From Lachnospiraceae bacterium (lineage in GTDB: Bacteria; Bacillota; Clostridia; Lachnospirales; Lachnospiraceae): a stretch of DNA of 64,000 nt. Numbering within the stretch: position 1 is the stretch's first letter; each line of letters starts with the position of its first letter. Of this stretch, positions 46,266 to 55,358 are shown piece after piece. The DNA is taken from NCBI GenBank assembly GCA_900768755.1, contig CAAGDV010000036.1:69009-133008 (forward strand), written 5' to 3'. The position numbers and the translations under genes are program-made. The notes beneath the pieces are model-generated. The model ran no database searches. It was not told the origin of the DNA and saw nothing but the letters and a program-made list of their open reading frames with translations.

Positions 46266-47621
46266 ATGGAACTTAAGAACAGAAATGTGGTTGTGGTCGG
46301 AACAGGCGTCAGCGGAACAGGAATGGTCTCACTTTTGTCAAAGGTCGGAGCCAACATCACGGTGTATGACGCCAATACGGCCCTCACAGTCGAAGACATA
46401 AAGGACAGAATGCCCAAAGATGCGGAATATAACATTGTAATCGGCGATATTTCCGATGACATCATAGAGGGCACCGGGCTTTTGGCGATAAGCCCGGGGG
46501 TGCCGATTGACAGCGACATCGTAAACCGCTTCAGGGATAAGGGAGTTTCGGTCTGGGGAGAAATTGAGCTTGCATACAATTATGACAAGGGAACGGTTAT
46601 CGCCATCACGGGAACCAACGGCAAGACAACCACAACAACCCTGGTGGGCGAGATAATTAAAAAACATAATCCCAAGACCTTTGTCGTCGGCAATATAGGC
46701 AATTCTTATCCGAAGGAAGTGCTAAATACGGATGAGAACAGCGTTACGGTCGCGGAGATAAGCAGTTTCCAGCTTGAGAGCGTGCATTCTTTTGCACCGC
46801 ATATTTCGGCTATTCTCAATATCACTCCTGACCACCTTAACAGGCACTATACGATGGAGAATTACATTGCGGTTAAGGAATCGATTGTGAGAAACAGTAA
46901 GCCGGACGATGTGTGCGTGCTCAATTATGACGATGAGGTTTTGCGAAAATTCGGGGAAAAGCGTGAGAATGTATTGTTTTTTTCCCGTAAGAGCCGGGTT
47001 GAAAGAGGAGCATACCTTGAGGGAGACATGATACGGTTTACTGACGGAAAAGAGGATTATCCGGTCATCTCAATCCATGATATGAAGCTTTTCGGAAACC
47101 ACAATTATGAAAATGTTATGGCTGCGGTTGCGATTACCACGGCTTTTGGAGTGCCGCTTGATGTGATTGCCGATACCATACGGGAATTCCGCGGAGTTGA
47201 GCACAGGATAGAGTATGTGCGGGACCTTAAGGGAGTCACATACTACAATGATTCAAAAGGAACCAATCCGGATTCGTCAATCAAGGCGCTCGAAGCGATG
47301 TCGAGACCTACGATTCTGATTGCCGGAGGATATGATAAACATTCAGAGTTTGATGAGTTTTTGGATGCTTTTGACGGCAAGGTGAAATTACTGGTACTCA
47401 TCGGGGCAACCGCCGGCAAAATCGAGCAGACTGCAAGAAAGCACGGGTTTAATGCGATTGTCAGAACCGACACATTGGAAAATGCCGTGGCAATCTGCGC
47501 GGAGAACGCCGTGGAGAATGATGTTGTCCTGCTTTCACCGGCATGCGCAAGCTGGGATATGTTTTCGGGATATGAAGAAAGAGGCAGACTCTTTAAAGAG
47601 TATGTAAACAGATTAGTTTAG
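46266..47621 (+). CDS. murD: UDP-MurNAc-L-alanine:D-glutamate ligase
   Basis: A 451-residue Mur ligase adding D-Glu to the stem peptide. It has an N-terminal Rossmann-type VVVVGTGVSGTGM, the ATP loop GTNGKTTTT (about 116-124), EISSFQLE and YNDSKGTNPDS. ATG 46266 with GAAAGGA upstream is chosen; the frame extends back into the PBP gene. In most clostridia mraY lies between the PBPs and murD, but only 22 bases separate them here. Confidence 0.96.
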   Translation: MELKNRNVVVVGTGVSGTGMVSLLSKVGANITVYDANTALTVEDIKDRMPKDAEYNIVIGDISDDIIEGTGLLAISPGVPIDSDIVNRFRDKGVSVWGEIELAYNYDKGTVIAITGTNGKTTTTTLVGEIIKKHNPKTFVVGNIGNSYPKEVLNTDENSVTVAEISSFQLESVHSFAPHISAILNITPDHLNRHYTMENYIAVKESIVRNSKPDDVCVLNYDDEVLRKFGEKRENVLFFSRKSRVERGAYLEGDMIRFTDGKEDYPVISIHDMKLFGNHNYENVMAAVAITTAFGVPLDVIADTIREFRGVEHRIEYVRDLKGVTYYNDSKGTNPDSSIKALEAMSRPTILIAGGYDKHSEFDEFLDAFDGKVKLLVLIGATAGKIEQTARKHGFNAIVRTDTLENAVAICAENAVENDVVLLSPACASWDMFSGYEERGRLFKEYVNRLV

Positions 47622-47632
47622 GAGAGTGTTTA

Positions 47633-48817
47633 ATGTCAGAGCTCAGACTGGAAAAAAATTCAAGAAACAAAGTTGAGCTTACCAAAAAAGGTCGCTTTTT
47701 TGATTATACAATGTTGATCATTGTAATCTTTCTGTGCGTGTTCGGACTGGTAATGGTGTACAGTACCAGCTCATATACAGCTGCAATCAAGAACGGGGAC
47801 GCGGCATATTATTTCAAAAAGCAGCTTTTCTCAACCTGCGTGGGTCTGGTGGCACTGTTTGTCGCCTCCTTAATTGATTATCATTTCTGGAACAAAATAA
47901 AATGGTTTATATACTTTTCGTCCCTGGTGCTGGTGCTTTTAGTATTGTCCCCGATAGGAGTGGAACTTAACAACGCCCGCAGGTGGATACATATCGGACC
48001 GCTTTCGTTCCAGCCTGTCGAGTACGTGAAGATTGCGCTGATTATCACGCTCGCTTCATTCATATTGTACAGCGGCAAAAAAATGAAAAACGCAAGGAAC
48101 AACATTGCATATCTTATTATTACGGCGATTCCCGCCGCGATGATTTATTTTATCACGAACAATTTAAGCTCGGCGATTATCCTTGTGGGAATTGCGTATG
48201 TGATGCTCATGATAGGCAACAACAAGCCCACATGGCTCATTATTGCGACAATCGCGGGAGTGCTTTTGATAGCGGTTTTTCTTATTGTGTTCTTCAGAAC
48301 GGTCGAAAACACGGACAGATTCCGGTTTGAACGTCTCCTTGCGTGGCGTAATCCGAAAAAATACGCCTCCGGCGTGGGGCTTCAGACAATTCAGTCACTG
48401 TACGCGATAGGCTCCGGGGGGCTGTTCGGAAAAGGACTGGGGCAGAGCATACAGAAACTGGGATTTCTTCCCGAAGCCCAGAATGACATGATTTTTGCCA
48501 TTATCTGTGAAGAGATGGGACTGTTCGGGGGAATATGCGTGATTCTTCTGTTCATGCTCCTGATATGGCGCTTTATGGTTATCGCCAACAACGCGCCCGA
48601 CCTGTTCGGTTCGCTGATTGTGGTCGGGGTTATGGCGCATATCGCACTGCAGGTAATTCTAAATATTGCCGTTGCCACAAACACAATCCCGAATACCGGA
48701 ATATCCCTGCCTTTTATAAGCTACGGAGGAACCTCGGTTTTATTTTTGATGGCGGAGATGGGGCTTGTTCTCAACGTGTCAAGGCAGATTCAGGTGCCGG
48801 TTGCAGTCGGAAAGTGA
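47633..48817 (+). CDS. ftsW: Septal peptidoglycan polymerase FtsW
   Basis: A 394-residue SEDS-family glycosyltransferase with about ten TM helices. Family features include MVYSTSSY after TM1, the PVEYVKIALI segment that contacts the PBP, the large loop with the catalytic Asp region (RRWIHIGPLSFQ and FLPEAQNDMIFA) and the final ISYGGTS. It polymerises lipid II at the septum with its cognate class B PBP encoded just upstream. Confidence 0.95.
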   Translation: MSELRLEKNSRNKVELTKKGRFFDYTMLIIVIFLCVFGLVMVYSTSSYTAAIKNGDAAYYFKKQLFSTCVGLVALFVASLIDYHFWNKIKWFIYFSSLVLVLLVLSPIGVELNNARRWIHIGPLSFQPVEYVKIALIITLASFILYSGKKMKNARNNIAYLIITAIPAAMIYFITNNLSSAIILVGIAYVMLMIGNNKPTWLIIATIAGVLLIAVFLIVFFRTVENTDRFRFERLLAWRNPKKYASGVGLQTIQSLYAIGSGGLFGKGLGQSIQKLGFLPEAQNDMIFAIICEEMGLFGGICVILLFMLLIWRFMVIANNAPDLFGSLIVVGVMAHIALQVILNIAVATNTIPNTGISLPFISYGGTSVLFLMAEMGLVLNVSRQIQVPVAVGK

Positions 48818-48872
48818 TAAGACGGGGTATTTTGGCATATAATACAATGTGAAAGCTTTTTTCGGAGTATTT

Positions 48873-50156
48873 ATGCAGAGAATTGTCATAAAAGGCCCGG
48901 CGCATCTTGCCGGGGAGCTTGGGATTCAGGGCTCAAAGAACACAGCACTTCCCGTCATTGCCGCCTGTCTTCTCACGAAGGATGAATGCGTAATAAAAAA
49001 CTGTCCGGACATTTCGGATGTGCGCGAGATGATTGCACTGGTAACGGGAGCGGGGTGTGAGAGCCGCTTCGAAAATAATGTTTTGACTATTAAGGCTTCT
49101 GGACTTAACGGTATGTTTGATTATGGTAAATGCCGAAGGTTCAGAGGCTCTTCTCTGTTAATGGGCGCTATGCTCGGACGAAAGGATTTTTTTGTCATGC
49201 CATATCCGGGCGGATGCAGTATAGGCAGAAGACCGCTTAATTTCCATTTTGAGGGCTTTAAGGCGATGGGCGCGGATATTTTCGAGGAGAACGGCCTCAT
49301 TGCGGGCTGGTGCCAGAAAAAGCACGGTGCGTGCTACGAATTCAGCTATCCGAGCGTCGGAGCGCTTGAAAATCTGCTTCTTATGGCTGTCAGAACCCCG
49401 GGAACATCAGAATTCCGCAACTGCTCAATGGAGCCGGAAATTGTGGATTTGTGCGATTTTTTGTGCGGCATGGGCGCCGTCATACATGGGGCCGGAACGC
49501 CGACGATAGTTGTCAAAGGCACGGCAAAGCTTTGCGGAACCGAATATGTTATTCCGGGAGACAGGATTGTATGCGGAACTTATATGGCAGCCTGCGCAAT
49601 CTGCGGCGGAAACGTGTGCTTTAAGGGAATTATGCCAAAAAGACTGCCCGCCGAAATCGAAATATTGAGAAAAAGCGGGGCGCACATATTTACAGACGAA
49701 AAAAATAATGAGATAATAGTTATGGCTGACAACAGACCAAAGGCAGTCTCACACATAGAGACCGGGCCGTTTCCGGGTTTTCCGACCGATATGCAGCCGC
49801 AGATTATGGCTCTTATGGCGTATGCGGACGGAATGAGTCTGATTAAGGACAACGTTTTTGACGGGCGGTACAATACCGCGGGAGAGCTGGCAAAGATGGG
49901 TGCAGATGCAGAAGTCACGGACAGCGGAGTGCTGATTAAGGGCAGCGAAATGCTTTACGGCTGCAGTCTTTTCGCAAGGGATTTGCGAAACGGCGCGGCG
50001 TTGGTGATTGCGGCGCTGGGAGCTTTGGGTACCAGCTTCGTCGGTGGTTGTGAGCACATTGCGCGCGGATACGAGGATATAGTATGCGATTTGTCACGCA
50101 TAGGAGCAGATGTCACATGGCAGGAAGAGATAGAAGAACCAAAACAAAACGAATAA
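48873..50156 (+). CDS. murA: UDP-GlcNAc 1-carboxyvinyltransferase
   Basis: A 427-residue enzyme making UDP-GlcNAc-enolpyruvate, the first committed peptidoglycan step and the fosfomycin target. Catalytic Cys115 is in PGGCSIGRRP and Lys22-equivalent in QGSKNTALP. The Cys is retained, so fosfomycin should bind. Two inverted alpha/beta domains of the EPSP type. ATG 48873 with CGGAG upstream. A -10-like TATAAT (48838-48843) in front could give an internal promoter. It occupies the position where murG is common. Confidence 0.95.
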   Translation: MQRIVIKGPAHLAGELGIQGSKNTALPVIAACLLTKDECVIKNCPDISDVREMIALVTGAGCESRFENNVLTIKASGLNGMFDYGKCRRFRGSSLLMGAMLGRKDFFVMPYPGGCSIGRRPLNFHFEGFKAMGADIFEENGLIAGWCQKKHGACYEFSYPSVGALENLLLMAVRTPGTSEFRNCSMEPEIVDLCDFLCGMGAVIHGAGTPTIVVKGTAKLCGTEYVIPGDRIVCGTYMAACAICGGNVCFKGIMPKRLPAEIEILRKSGAHIFTDEKNNEIIVMADNRPKAVSHIETGPFPGFPTDMQPQIMALMAYADGMSLIKDNVFDGRYNTAGELAKMGADAEVTDSGVLIKGSEMLYGCSLFARDLRNGAALVIAALGALGTSFVGGCEHIARGYEDIVCDLSRIGADVTWQEEIEEPKQNE

Positions 50157-50857
50157 TAGCACCGGTAATCATTCTTGTGATACTGGTCCTTGCCATCGCC
50201 GGGGTTATTTTTGTCAATTGTTTTTTTACCATAAAGACGGTTACAATAACGGGCAGCAGCAAATACACGTACAATCAGCTGTATGAGTATATTTTTGAAA
50301 AACGGAATGACAAGAACCTTGTTCTGTTTCTGATTAGTGATAAAAGGGCGCCAAAGGTCGAGATTCCGTTCATAGCAAAGACGGAGGTGGAGGTAAAATT
50401 TCCCGGAACCATCAATGTTACGGTGTATGAGAAGAGCATTATGTTTTATGTTGAGTACAAGGGAACATATATGTATGTCGACAAGGACGGAGTGGTTGCG
50501 GAAAGCTCCGCGGAGCTTTTAGACGGCATAATGCGCGTGGATGGTCTGGGATATGATACCATAGTTATCAACGAACCGCTCAAGGTTGCGGACAGTTCGG
50601 TTTTTGGCGATATAACCGACATTATCCAGCATCTGGACAACAACAAAGTCCCGGTGGACTCCATTGTCGTGGAGGATGGCGGTTATTCCGTTATGATGGG
50701 CACGGTAAAGGTATTGTTAGGCGATAACAATTTCTACATGGCGGAGAGAATTTTTAAGTTAAGCTGTATGCTGGACAAGCTTTCGGGACTTAAGGGAACA
50801 TTGTACCTTGACAGCTATGTGGGTAATGATTCCGGCATAATTTTTAAACAGGAATAA
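50117..50857 (+). CDS. divIB: Cell division protein DivIB/FtsQ
   Basis: About 246 residues. A short basic cytosolic tail, one TM helix (about 12-34), a POTRA domain (FFTIKTVTITGSSKYTYNQLYEYI region, about 35-105) and a beta domain. It belongs to the FtsQ-FtsL-FtsB complex controlling septal synthesis. The frame opens at 50084, but ATG 50117 with AGGAG upstream is the better start; either way the gene overlaps the end of murA. Confidence 0.9.
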   Translation: MAGRDRRTKTKRIIAPVIILVILVLAIAGVIFVNCFFTIKTVTITGSSKYTYNQLYEYIFEKRNDKNLVLFLISDKRAPKVEIPFIAKTEVEVKFPGTINVTVYEKSIMFYVEYKGTYMYVDKDGVVAESSAELLDGIMRVDGLGYDTIVINEPLKVADSSVFGDITDIIQHLDNNKVPVDSIVVEDGGYSVMMGTVKVLLGDNNFYMAERIFKLSCMLDKLSGLKGTLYLDSYVGNDSGIIFKQE

Positions 50858-50886
50858 AAGTTTTTTGCAAAAGTGAAAATTTCCTG

Positions 50887-50915
50887 TTGATATTTTGCCA
50901 AAATAAGAATATTAT
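50887..50915 (+). promoter_or_regulatory. Promoter of ftsZ
   Basis: -35 TTGATA (50887-50892) and -10 TATTAT (50910-50915) with a 17-base spacer in the 88-base gap before ftsZ, allowing ftsZ expression apart from the upstream cluster. Confidence 0.7.
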
Positions 50916-50945
50916 TATTGTATGTGATTTAAGGAGGAGAGAGAT

Positions 50946-52094
50946 TTGTTAGAGATTAGAACTAATGAGTCCGAGGCTGCTGCGAAGATAGTTGTAGTGG
51001 GTGTCGGCGGTGCGGGTTGCAATGCCGTTAACAGGATGATAGATGAGAATATATGCGGAGTGGAATTTATCGGAGTGAATACCGATAAGCAGGCTCTTAA
51101 GCTGTGCAAGGCGCCAACCGCAATTCAGATAGGAGAGAAGCTTACCAAAGGACTTGGAGCGGGAGCCAAGCCTGAGGTTGGAGAGAAGGCCGCCGAAGAG
51201 AGCATGGAAGAGATTACCCAGGCAATCAAGGGCGCGGATATGGTATTCGTTACCTGCGGTATGGGAGGCGGAACAGGAACAGGTGCAGCTCCGGTTGTTG
51301 CAAAGGTTTCCAAGGATATGGGAATACTTACTGTAGGTGTTGTTACCAAGCCTTTCAGATTCGAGGCCAAGACCAGAATGAGCAATGCCATTGCAGGTAT
51401 TGACAGACTTAAAGACAATGTGGATACACTTATTGTTATTCCTAATGATAAACTATTAGAGGTTTCCGACAGAAGAACCACAATGCCCGATGCGCTTAAG
51501 AAGGCTGATGAGGTGCTTCAGCAGGCAGTTCAGGGAATCACCGACCTTATCAATGTACCGGGACTTATTAACCTCGACTTCGCCGATGTACAGACGGTTA
51601 TGAAGGACAAGGGTGTTGCCCATATCGGTATCGGTACCGCCAAGGGCGACGATAAAGCCATCGAGGCAGTTAAGCTTGCTGTTTCCAGCCCGCTTCTTGA
51701 GACAAGCATTGAGGGCGCTACACATGTTATTATCAATATCAGCGGTGATATCGGACTTATGGAAGCAAGCGATGCCGCAAGCTATGTTCAGGAGCTCGCG
51801 GGAGAGGATGCCAACATTATCTTTGGTGCTATGTATGATGATTCCGTAACCGATCAGGCAACAATCACCGTTATTGCAACGGGACTTGACGGCTATTCGG
51901 CAACAGCATCAAGCGCTATGTCAGGCTTTAACTATAAGCCGCAGACTCCGGTCAGACCGTTTGGCAGTACATATCAGTCATCATATAGCTCAACTACCAA
52001 GACAGAGCTTCCGGGTCTTAAGAAACCGAATCCTGTTGAGGCTAATGTTGAGGAGAAGGCAATAGTACTTCCCACTTTCTTACAGCGTAAATAG
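50946..52094 (+). CDS. ftsZ: Cell division GTPase FtsZ
   Basis: A 382-residue tubulin homologue forming the Z ring. VVGVGGAGCNAVNRM, the GTP-binding GMGGGTGTGAAP (about 104-115) and the T7 loop region (LINLDFADVQTVM) are canonical. A variable linker (about 318-370) ends in LPTFLQRK, the C-terminal peptide for membrane anchors. The start is TTG at 50946, 7 bases after AAGGAGGA. No ftsA precedes it, so SepF or an FtsA encoded elsewhere would tether it. Confidence 0.97.
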   Translation: MLEIRTNESEAAAKIVVVGVGGAGCNAVNRMIDENICGVEFIGVNTDKQALKLCKAPTAIQIGEKLTKGLGAGAKPEVGEKAAEESMEEITQAIKGADMVFVTCGMGGGTGTGAAPVVAKVSKDMGILTVGVVTKPFRFEAKTRMSNAIAGIDRLKDNVDTLIVIPNDKLLEVSDRRTTMPDALKKADEVLQQAVQGITDLINVPGLINLDFADVQTVMKDKGVAHIGIGTAKGDDKAIEAVKLAVSSPLLETSIEGATHVIINISGDIGLMEASDAASYVQELAGEDANIIFGAMYDDSVTDQATITVIATGLDGYSATASSAMSGFNYKPQTPVRPFGSTYQSSYSSTTKTELPGLKKPNPVEANVEEKAIVLPTFLQRK

Positions 52095-52120
52095 TTACAC
52101 AGTTTGATTAAGATTACTAA

Positions 52121-52160
52121 ATGACTGGCGGATCCCTTGGCGGGCGTCAGTCATTTTTTG
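52121..52160 (+). terminator. Terminator between ftsZ and leuS, possible attenuator
   Basis: Stem AATGACTGGCG (52121-52131) with CGTCAGTCATT (52146-52156), one mismatch, followed by TTTT to 52160. The leuS ribosome site GGAGG begins at 52161, so there is no room for a promoter after the terminator. Confidence 0.8.
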
Positions 52161-52171
52161 GAGGAAATAAT

Positions 52172-54592
52172 ATGGCTAATACAACAACTTATAATCCTAA
52201 GGTTATCGAGCCGAAGTGGCAGAAATATTGGGAGGAGCATGATACGTTCAAGACGGATGTATGGGACTTTTCCAAGCCGAAATTCTACGCGCTGGATATG
52301 TTTCCTTACCCGTCGGGAGTAGGACTTCATGCGGGACATCCCGAAGGATATACGGCAACGGATATTGTATCAAGAATGAAGAGAATGCAGGGCTATAACG
52401 TCCTTCATCCGATGGGATATGATTCTTTCGGACTTCCTGCCGAGCAGTATGCGGTGTCCACGGGCAATCATCCGAACGGTTTCACCGAGCAGAATATTGC
52501 CACATTTACAAAACAGCTCAAAGAACTGGGATTCGACTACGACTGGAGCAAGATGGTTGCAACCAGCGACCCGAAGTTCTACAAATGGACGCAATGGATT
52601 TTTACCCGTTTGTACCGCGACGGATATGCAAAATACATTGATATGCCTGTCAACTGGTGTGAGGAGCTAGGAACGGTTCTGTCTAACGATGAGGTTATCG
52701 ACGGAAAGTCTGAGAGAGGCGGATACCCCGTTGTCCGCAAGAACATGAAACAGTGGGTAATCGACCAGGTTGCATTTGCGGATAAACTTTTGGAAGGCCT
52801 TGATGAGATTGACTGGCCGGAGTCCACAAAGGAGATGCAGAGACACTGGATAGGCAAATCCGAGGGCGTTGAGGTTGATTTTAAGATTGTGGGCGGAGGA
52901 GATTTTTCAATCTTCACGACCTGTATAGAGACGATTTACGGAATTACTTTCATGGTTCTGGCACCGGACGGAGAGGTTGTAAAATCACTTCTTCCCAGAG
53001 TTACCAATCCGGATGAGGTTAAGGCGTATATTGATGAGACATTGAAGAAGAATGACATGGACAGAACCGAGCTTAACAAGACCAAATCAGGCTGTGTGCT
53101 CGGCGGAATATATGCAGTCAATCCGGTTAACGGAAAAGAAGTTCCGGTGTATATCGGTGATTTTGTCCTTGCCAACTACGGAACAGGTGCGGTAATGGCA
53201 GTTCCTGCGCATGACCAGAGAGATTTTGAGTACGCCGAGGTTCACAATATTCCTGTCATTCAGGTTATTGACGGCGCCGACATTTCGGAGAAGGCGTTTG
53301 AGAAATACGATTATCTCGGCAAGGGATGCAGATTGTTGAATTCCGAGGAGTTTACGGGCCTTACCGTTGAAGAAGCCAAGGAAGCAATTACCGATAAGCT
53401 TGTCAATATGGGCGTTGCCAGAAGAAAGGCCAACTATCATTTCAGAGAGTGGATTTTTGCAAGACAAAGATACTGGGGCGAGCCGGTTCCGGTTGTCCAC
53501 ATGGAGGACGGAACGATTAGAGTGCTTTCCGATGAGGAGCTTCCGCTTGTTCTTCCCCAGCTTTCGGACTACAAGGGCAGAAACGGACAGGCACCTCTTG
53601 AGAATGCCGTGGAGTGGACGCAGTATGAGTACAACGGACTCAAGGGCAAAAGAGAGACCTCTACGATGCCGGGAAGTGCGGGCTCAAGCTGGTATTATAT
53701 GAGATACATCGACCCGGATAACGACAATGAACTTTGTAATCCGGAGCTTTTGAAGCACTGGCTTCCCGTGGACCTCTATATTGGAGGACCGGAGCATGCG
53801 GTCGGACATCTTATGTATTCAAGAATCTGGAACAGATATCTGTACGACACGGGAATTTCACCTGTCAAGGAGCCGTTTAAGAAGCTTGTCCATCAGGGCA
53901 TGATTCTCGGTTCCAACGGAATAAAGATGGGAAAAAGATTCCCTGAGTATGTTATTAATCCGAGCGACATTGTCAGGGATTACGGCGCCGATACATTGAG
54001 ACTCTATGAGATGTTCATGGGACCTTTGGAGGCGTCAAAGCCGTGGAGCCAGCAGGGCGTTGAGGGCGCGAGAAGGTTTATCGGCAAGGTATGGAACTTC
54101 TTTACCGCACCCGGGAATATTTCCGACGAGAAGTATGAGGCGCTGAAGAAGATTTACCATCAGACGGTGAAGAAGGTAACCGAGGATTACGAGTCCCTCG
54201 GATTTAACACCGCAATCAGCCAGATGATGATATTTATGAATGCGGCGACAAAAGAGGGAAGCTGCCCGAAGGAATACGCCGAGGGATTTATAAAGATGTT
54301 CTCATGCATCTGTCCGCACGTGGGTGAGGAGATGTGGAGTATTCTCGGACACAATGAGTCCATCGCGCATGAGAGCTGGCCGGTTTATGATGCGGATGCT
54401 GTTAAGGAGGATACAATTGAGATTGGTATCCAGGTTAACGGCAAAGTTAAGGGCGTGGTCAATGTGGCTGTAGATGAAGACCGCCAGGCAGTTCTTGATA
54501 AGGCAAAAGAGATAATCAAAGATAAGATTACCGGAAACATTGTTAAGGAAATATATGTTCCGGGAAAGATTGTCAATATCGTAGTAAAATAG
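52172..54592 (+). CDS. leuS: Leucyl-tRNA synthetase
   Basis: An 806-residue class I synthetase charging tRNA-Leu. The HIGH-equivalent is HAGH in GVGLHAGHPEGYT (about 48-51). The CP1 editing domain is complete (GTGAVMAVPAHDQRDFEYA, about 328-346). The second class I signature, normally KMSKS, reads KMGKR (585-589), followed by FPEYVINPSD. A C-terminal anticodon and tail domain follows. ATG 52172 is used, with GGAGG at 52161-52165; a longer frame from 52121 starts inside the terminator. Function is secure despite the altered motif. Confidence 0.96.
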   Translation: MANTTTYNPKVIEPKWQKYWEEHDTFKTDVWDFSKPKFYALDMFPYPSGVGLHAGHPEGYTATDIVSRMKRMQGYNVLHPMGYDSFGLPAEQYAVSTGNHPNGFTEQNIATFTKQLKELGFDYDWSKMVATSDPKFYKWTQWIFTRLYRDGYAKYIDMPVNWCEELGTVLSNDEVIDGKSERGGYPVVRKNMKQWVIDQVAFADKLLEGLDEIDWPESTKEMQRHWIGKSEGVEVDFKIVGGGDFSIFTTCIETIYGITFMVLAPDGEVVKSLLPRVTNPDEVKAYIDETLKKNDMDRTELNKTKSGCVLGGIYAVNPVNGKEVPVYIGDFVLANYGTGAVMAVPAHDQRDFEYAEVHNIPVIQVIDGADISEKAFEKYDYLGKGCRLLNSEEFTGLTVEEAKEAITDKLVNMGVARRKANYHFREWIFARQRYWGEPVPVVHMEDGTIRVLSDEELPLVLPQLSDYKGRNGQAPLENAVEWTQYEYNGLKGKRETSTMPGSAGSSWYYMRYIDPDNDNELCNPELLKHWLPVDLYIGGPEHAVGHLMYSRIWNRYLYDTGISPVKEPFKKLVHQGMILGSNGIKMGKRFPEYVINPSDIVRDYGADTLRLYEMFMGPLEASKPWSQQGVEGARRFIGKVWNFFTAPGNISDEKYEALKKIYHQTVKKVTEDYESLGFNTAISQMMIFMNAATKEGSCPKEYAEGFIKMFSCICPHVGEEMWSILGHNESIAHESWPVYDADAVKEDTIEIGIQVNGKVKGVVNVAVDEDRQAVLDKAKEIIKDKITGNIVKEIYVPGKIVNIVVK

Positions 54593-54601
54593 CACAATGG
54601 C

Positions 54602-54638
54602 ATGGCGCCGGTATCACAGTACCGACGCCATTTTCATT
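54602..54638. terminator. Shared terminator between leuS and a convergent gene
   Basis: Stem ATGGCG-C-CGGTA (54602-54613) with TACCG-A-CGCCAT (54620-54631), one internal mismatch, followed on the plus strand by TTTTCATTATT. It overlaps the last codons of the minus-strand gene ending at 54614. Confidence 0.75.
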
Positions 54639-54844
54639 ATTGTCTCAATTTTTTGGAAATCCTCGGGCGCAATCTCCTTTTTCATTCTTTCGATGATGAT
54701 ATCAATATCGGATTTCTCGAATGTGATGTTTTCTTCCTTCGCTTTTTGGGTGAACGCCAGAAGAAGCGGAAGAAGGTCCTCGTTTGTTTTTCCTTTTGAC
54801 AGTTCCGTAAAGCTGTTTATCAGGTTCTCTTTTTTTGAATCCAT
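54614..54844 (-). CDS. Small hypothetical protein, helical and charged
   Basis: A 76-residue protein starting MDSKKENLINSF. It is rich in Lys, Glu and Leu, has no TM segment or signal peptide, and is predicted by eye to be all-helical. GGAGGAG sits just upstream of ATG 54844, which favours that start over the longer frame to 54874. It lies 10 bases after the gene at 54855 and both are transcribed leftward, so the two probably act together. I do not recognise a family. Confidence 0.7.
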   Translation of the reverse strand: MDSKKENLINSFTELSKGKTNEDLLPLLLAFTQKAKEENITFEKSDIDIIIERMKKEIAPEDFQKIETIMKMASVL

Positions 54845-54854
54845 AACTCCTCCG

Positions 54855-55265
54855 TTACAGTTTGATTTTGTCAAGAATTGATTTGTAATTGTCGTACATT
54901 TTCTGCTGGTCCTCGTTCATGAAGGATTTGAACATATTGTCCTTATGTGAAAAAGTGTTGTACATTTCGCTCATTTTGCTGATGTTTGAGATATTGTTAA
55001 GAATCTCAAAATCCTTTTTGGGGCAGAAACGGCTTATGTCCTTCAACATTTTTTCCATATTCTTTGGGTCCTTGCATAACGGGGATTGATTTAGCCCCTC
55101 ATAAAATTTCAGGGTCTCGGAAAGCTCCAGCATCCGAATCAGAATTGCAAGTATTCGCTGGGTTTTGAAATCCACATAGGGCAGGTATGCCTTAAGCATC
55201 TGAAACCCCGTGCCGCATGTCAAAATATCAAAATCGGTTATAAGTATTTTCTCGGAATCGCTCAT
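54855..55265 (-). CDS. Hypothetical helical protein
   Basis: A 136-residue soluble protein beginning MSDSEKILITDFDIL and ending in a Lys/Tyr-rich helix (KMYDNYKSILDKIKL). A CGTGFQMLKAYLPYVDFKTQRILAILIRMLEL stretch spans about residues 17-48 (amphipathic, not a clear TM). The frame is open to 55355, but that extension would be translated through the terminator at 55325-55347, so I prefer ATG 55265, whose ribosome site is weak. No recognised domain; partner of the small gene downstream. Confidence 0.68.
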   Translation of the reverse strand: MSDSEKILITDFDILTCGTGFQMLKAYLPYVDFKTQRILAILIRMLELSETLKFYEGLNQSPLCKDPKNMEKMLKDISRFCPKKDFEILNNISNISKMSEMYNTFSHKDNMFKSFMNEDQQKMYDNYKSILDKIKL

Positions 55266-55324
55266 TGGAATGCCTGTTTTCTTTTTAACAGTATATGCGG
55301 CAGGATAGTCCGGTATGTACAAAA

Positions 55325-55347
55325 TAAGGCGTCTCTTTCGAGACGCC
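55325..55347 (-). terminator. Terminator of the Cys-rich small gene
   Basis: Read on the minus strand, an 8-bp perfect stem (GGCGTCTC/GAGACGCC, 55328-55335 and 55340-55347) closes a GAAA tetraloop and is followed by TTATTTTG. It ends the transcript of the gene at 55359-55589. Confidence 0.85.
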
Positions 55348-55358
55348 CGTTTCATTTG

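Noticed and set aside
52095..52171. T-box riboswitch in front of leuS
   Set aside because: Only 77 bases lie between ftsZ and leuS, too short for a T-box, and I find no specifier stem or T-box sequence; only a terminator hairpin is present.
54597..54881. Plus-strand frame opposite the small gene at 54614
   Set aside because: It starts in the leuS terminator and lacks a ribosome site, whereas the minus-strand frame has a strong one.
55266..55355. N-terminal extension of the hypothetical protein at 54855
   Set aside because: It would be encoded by the terminator of the neighbouring gene; the internal ATG at 55265 is more plausible.
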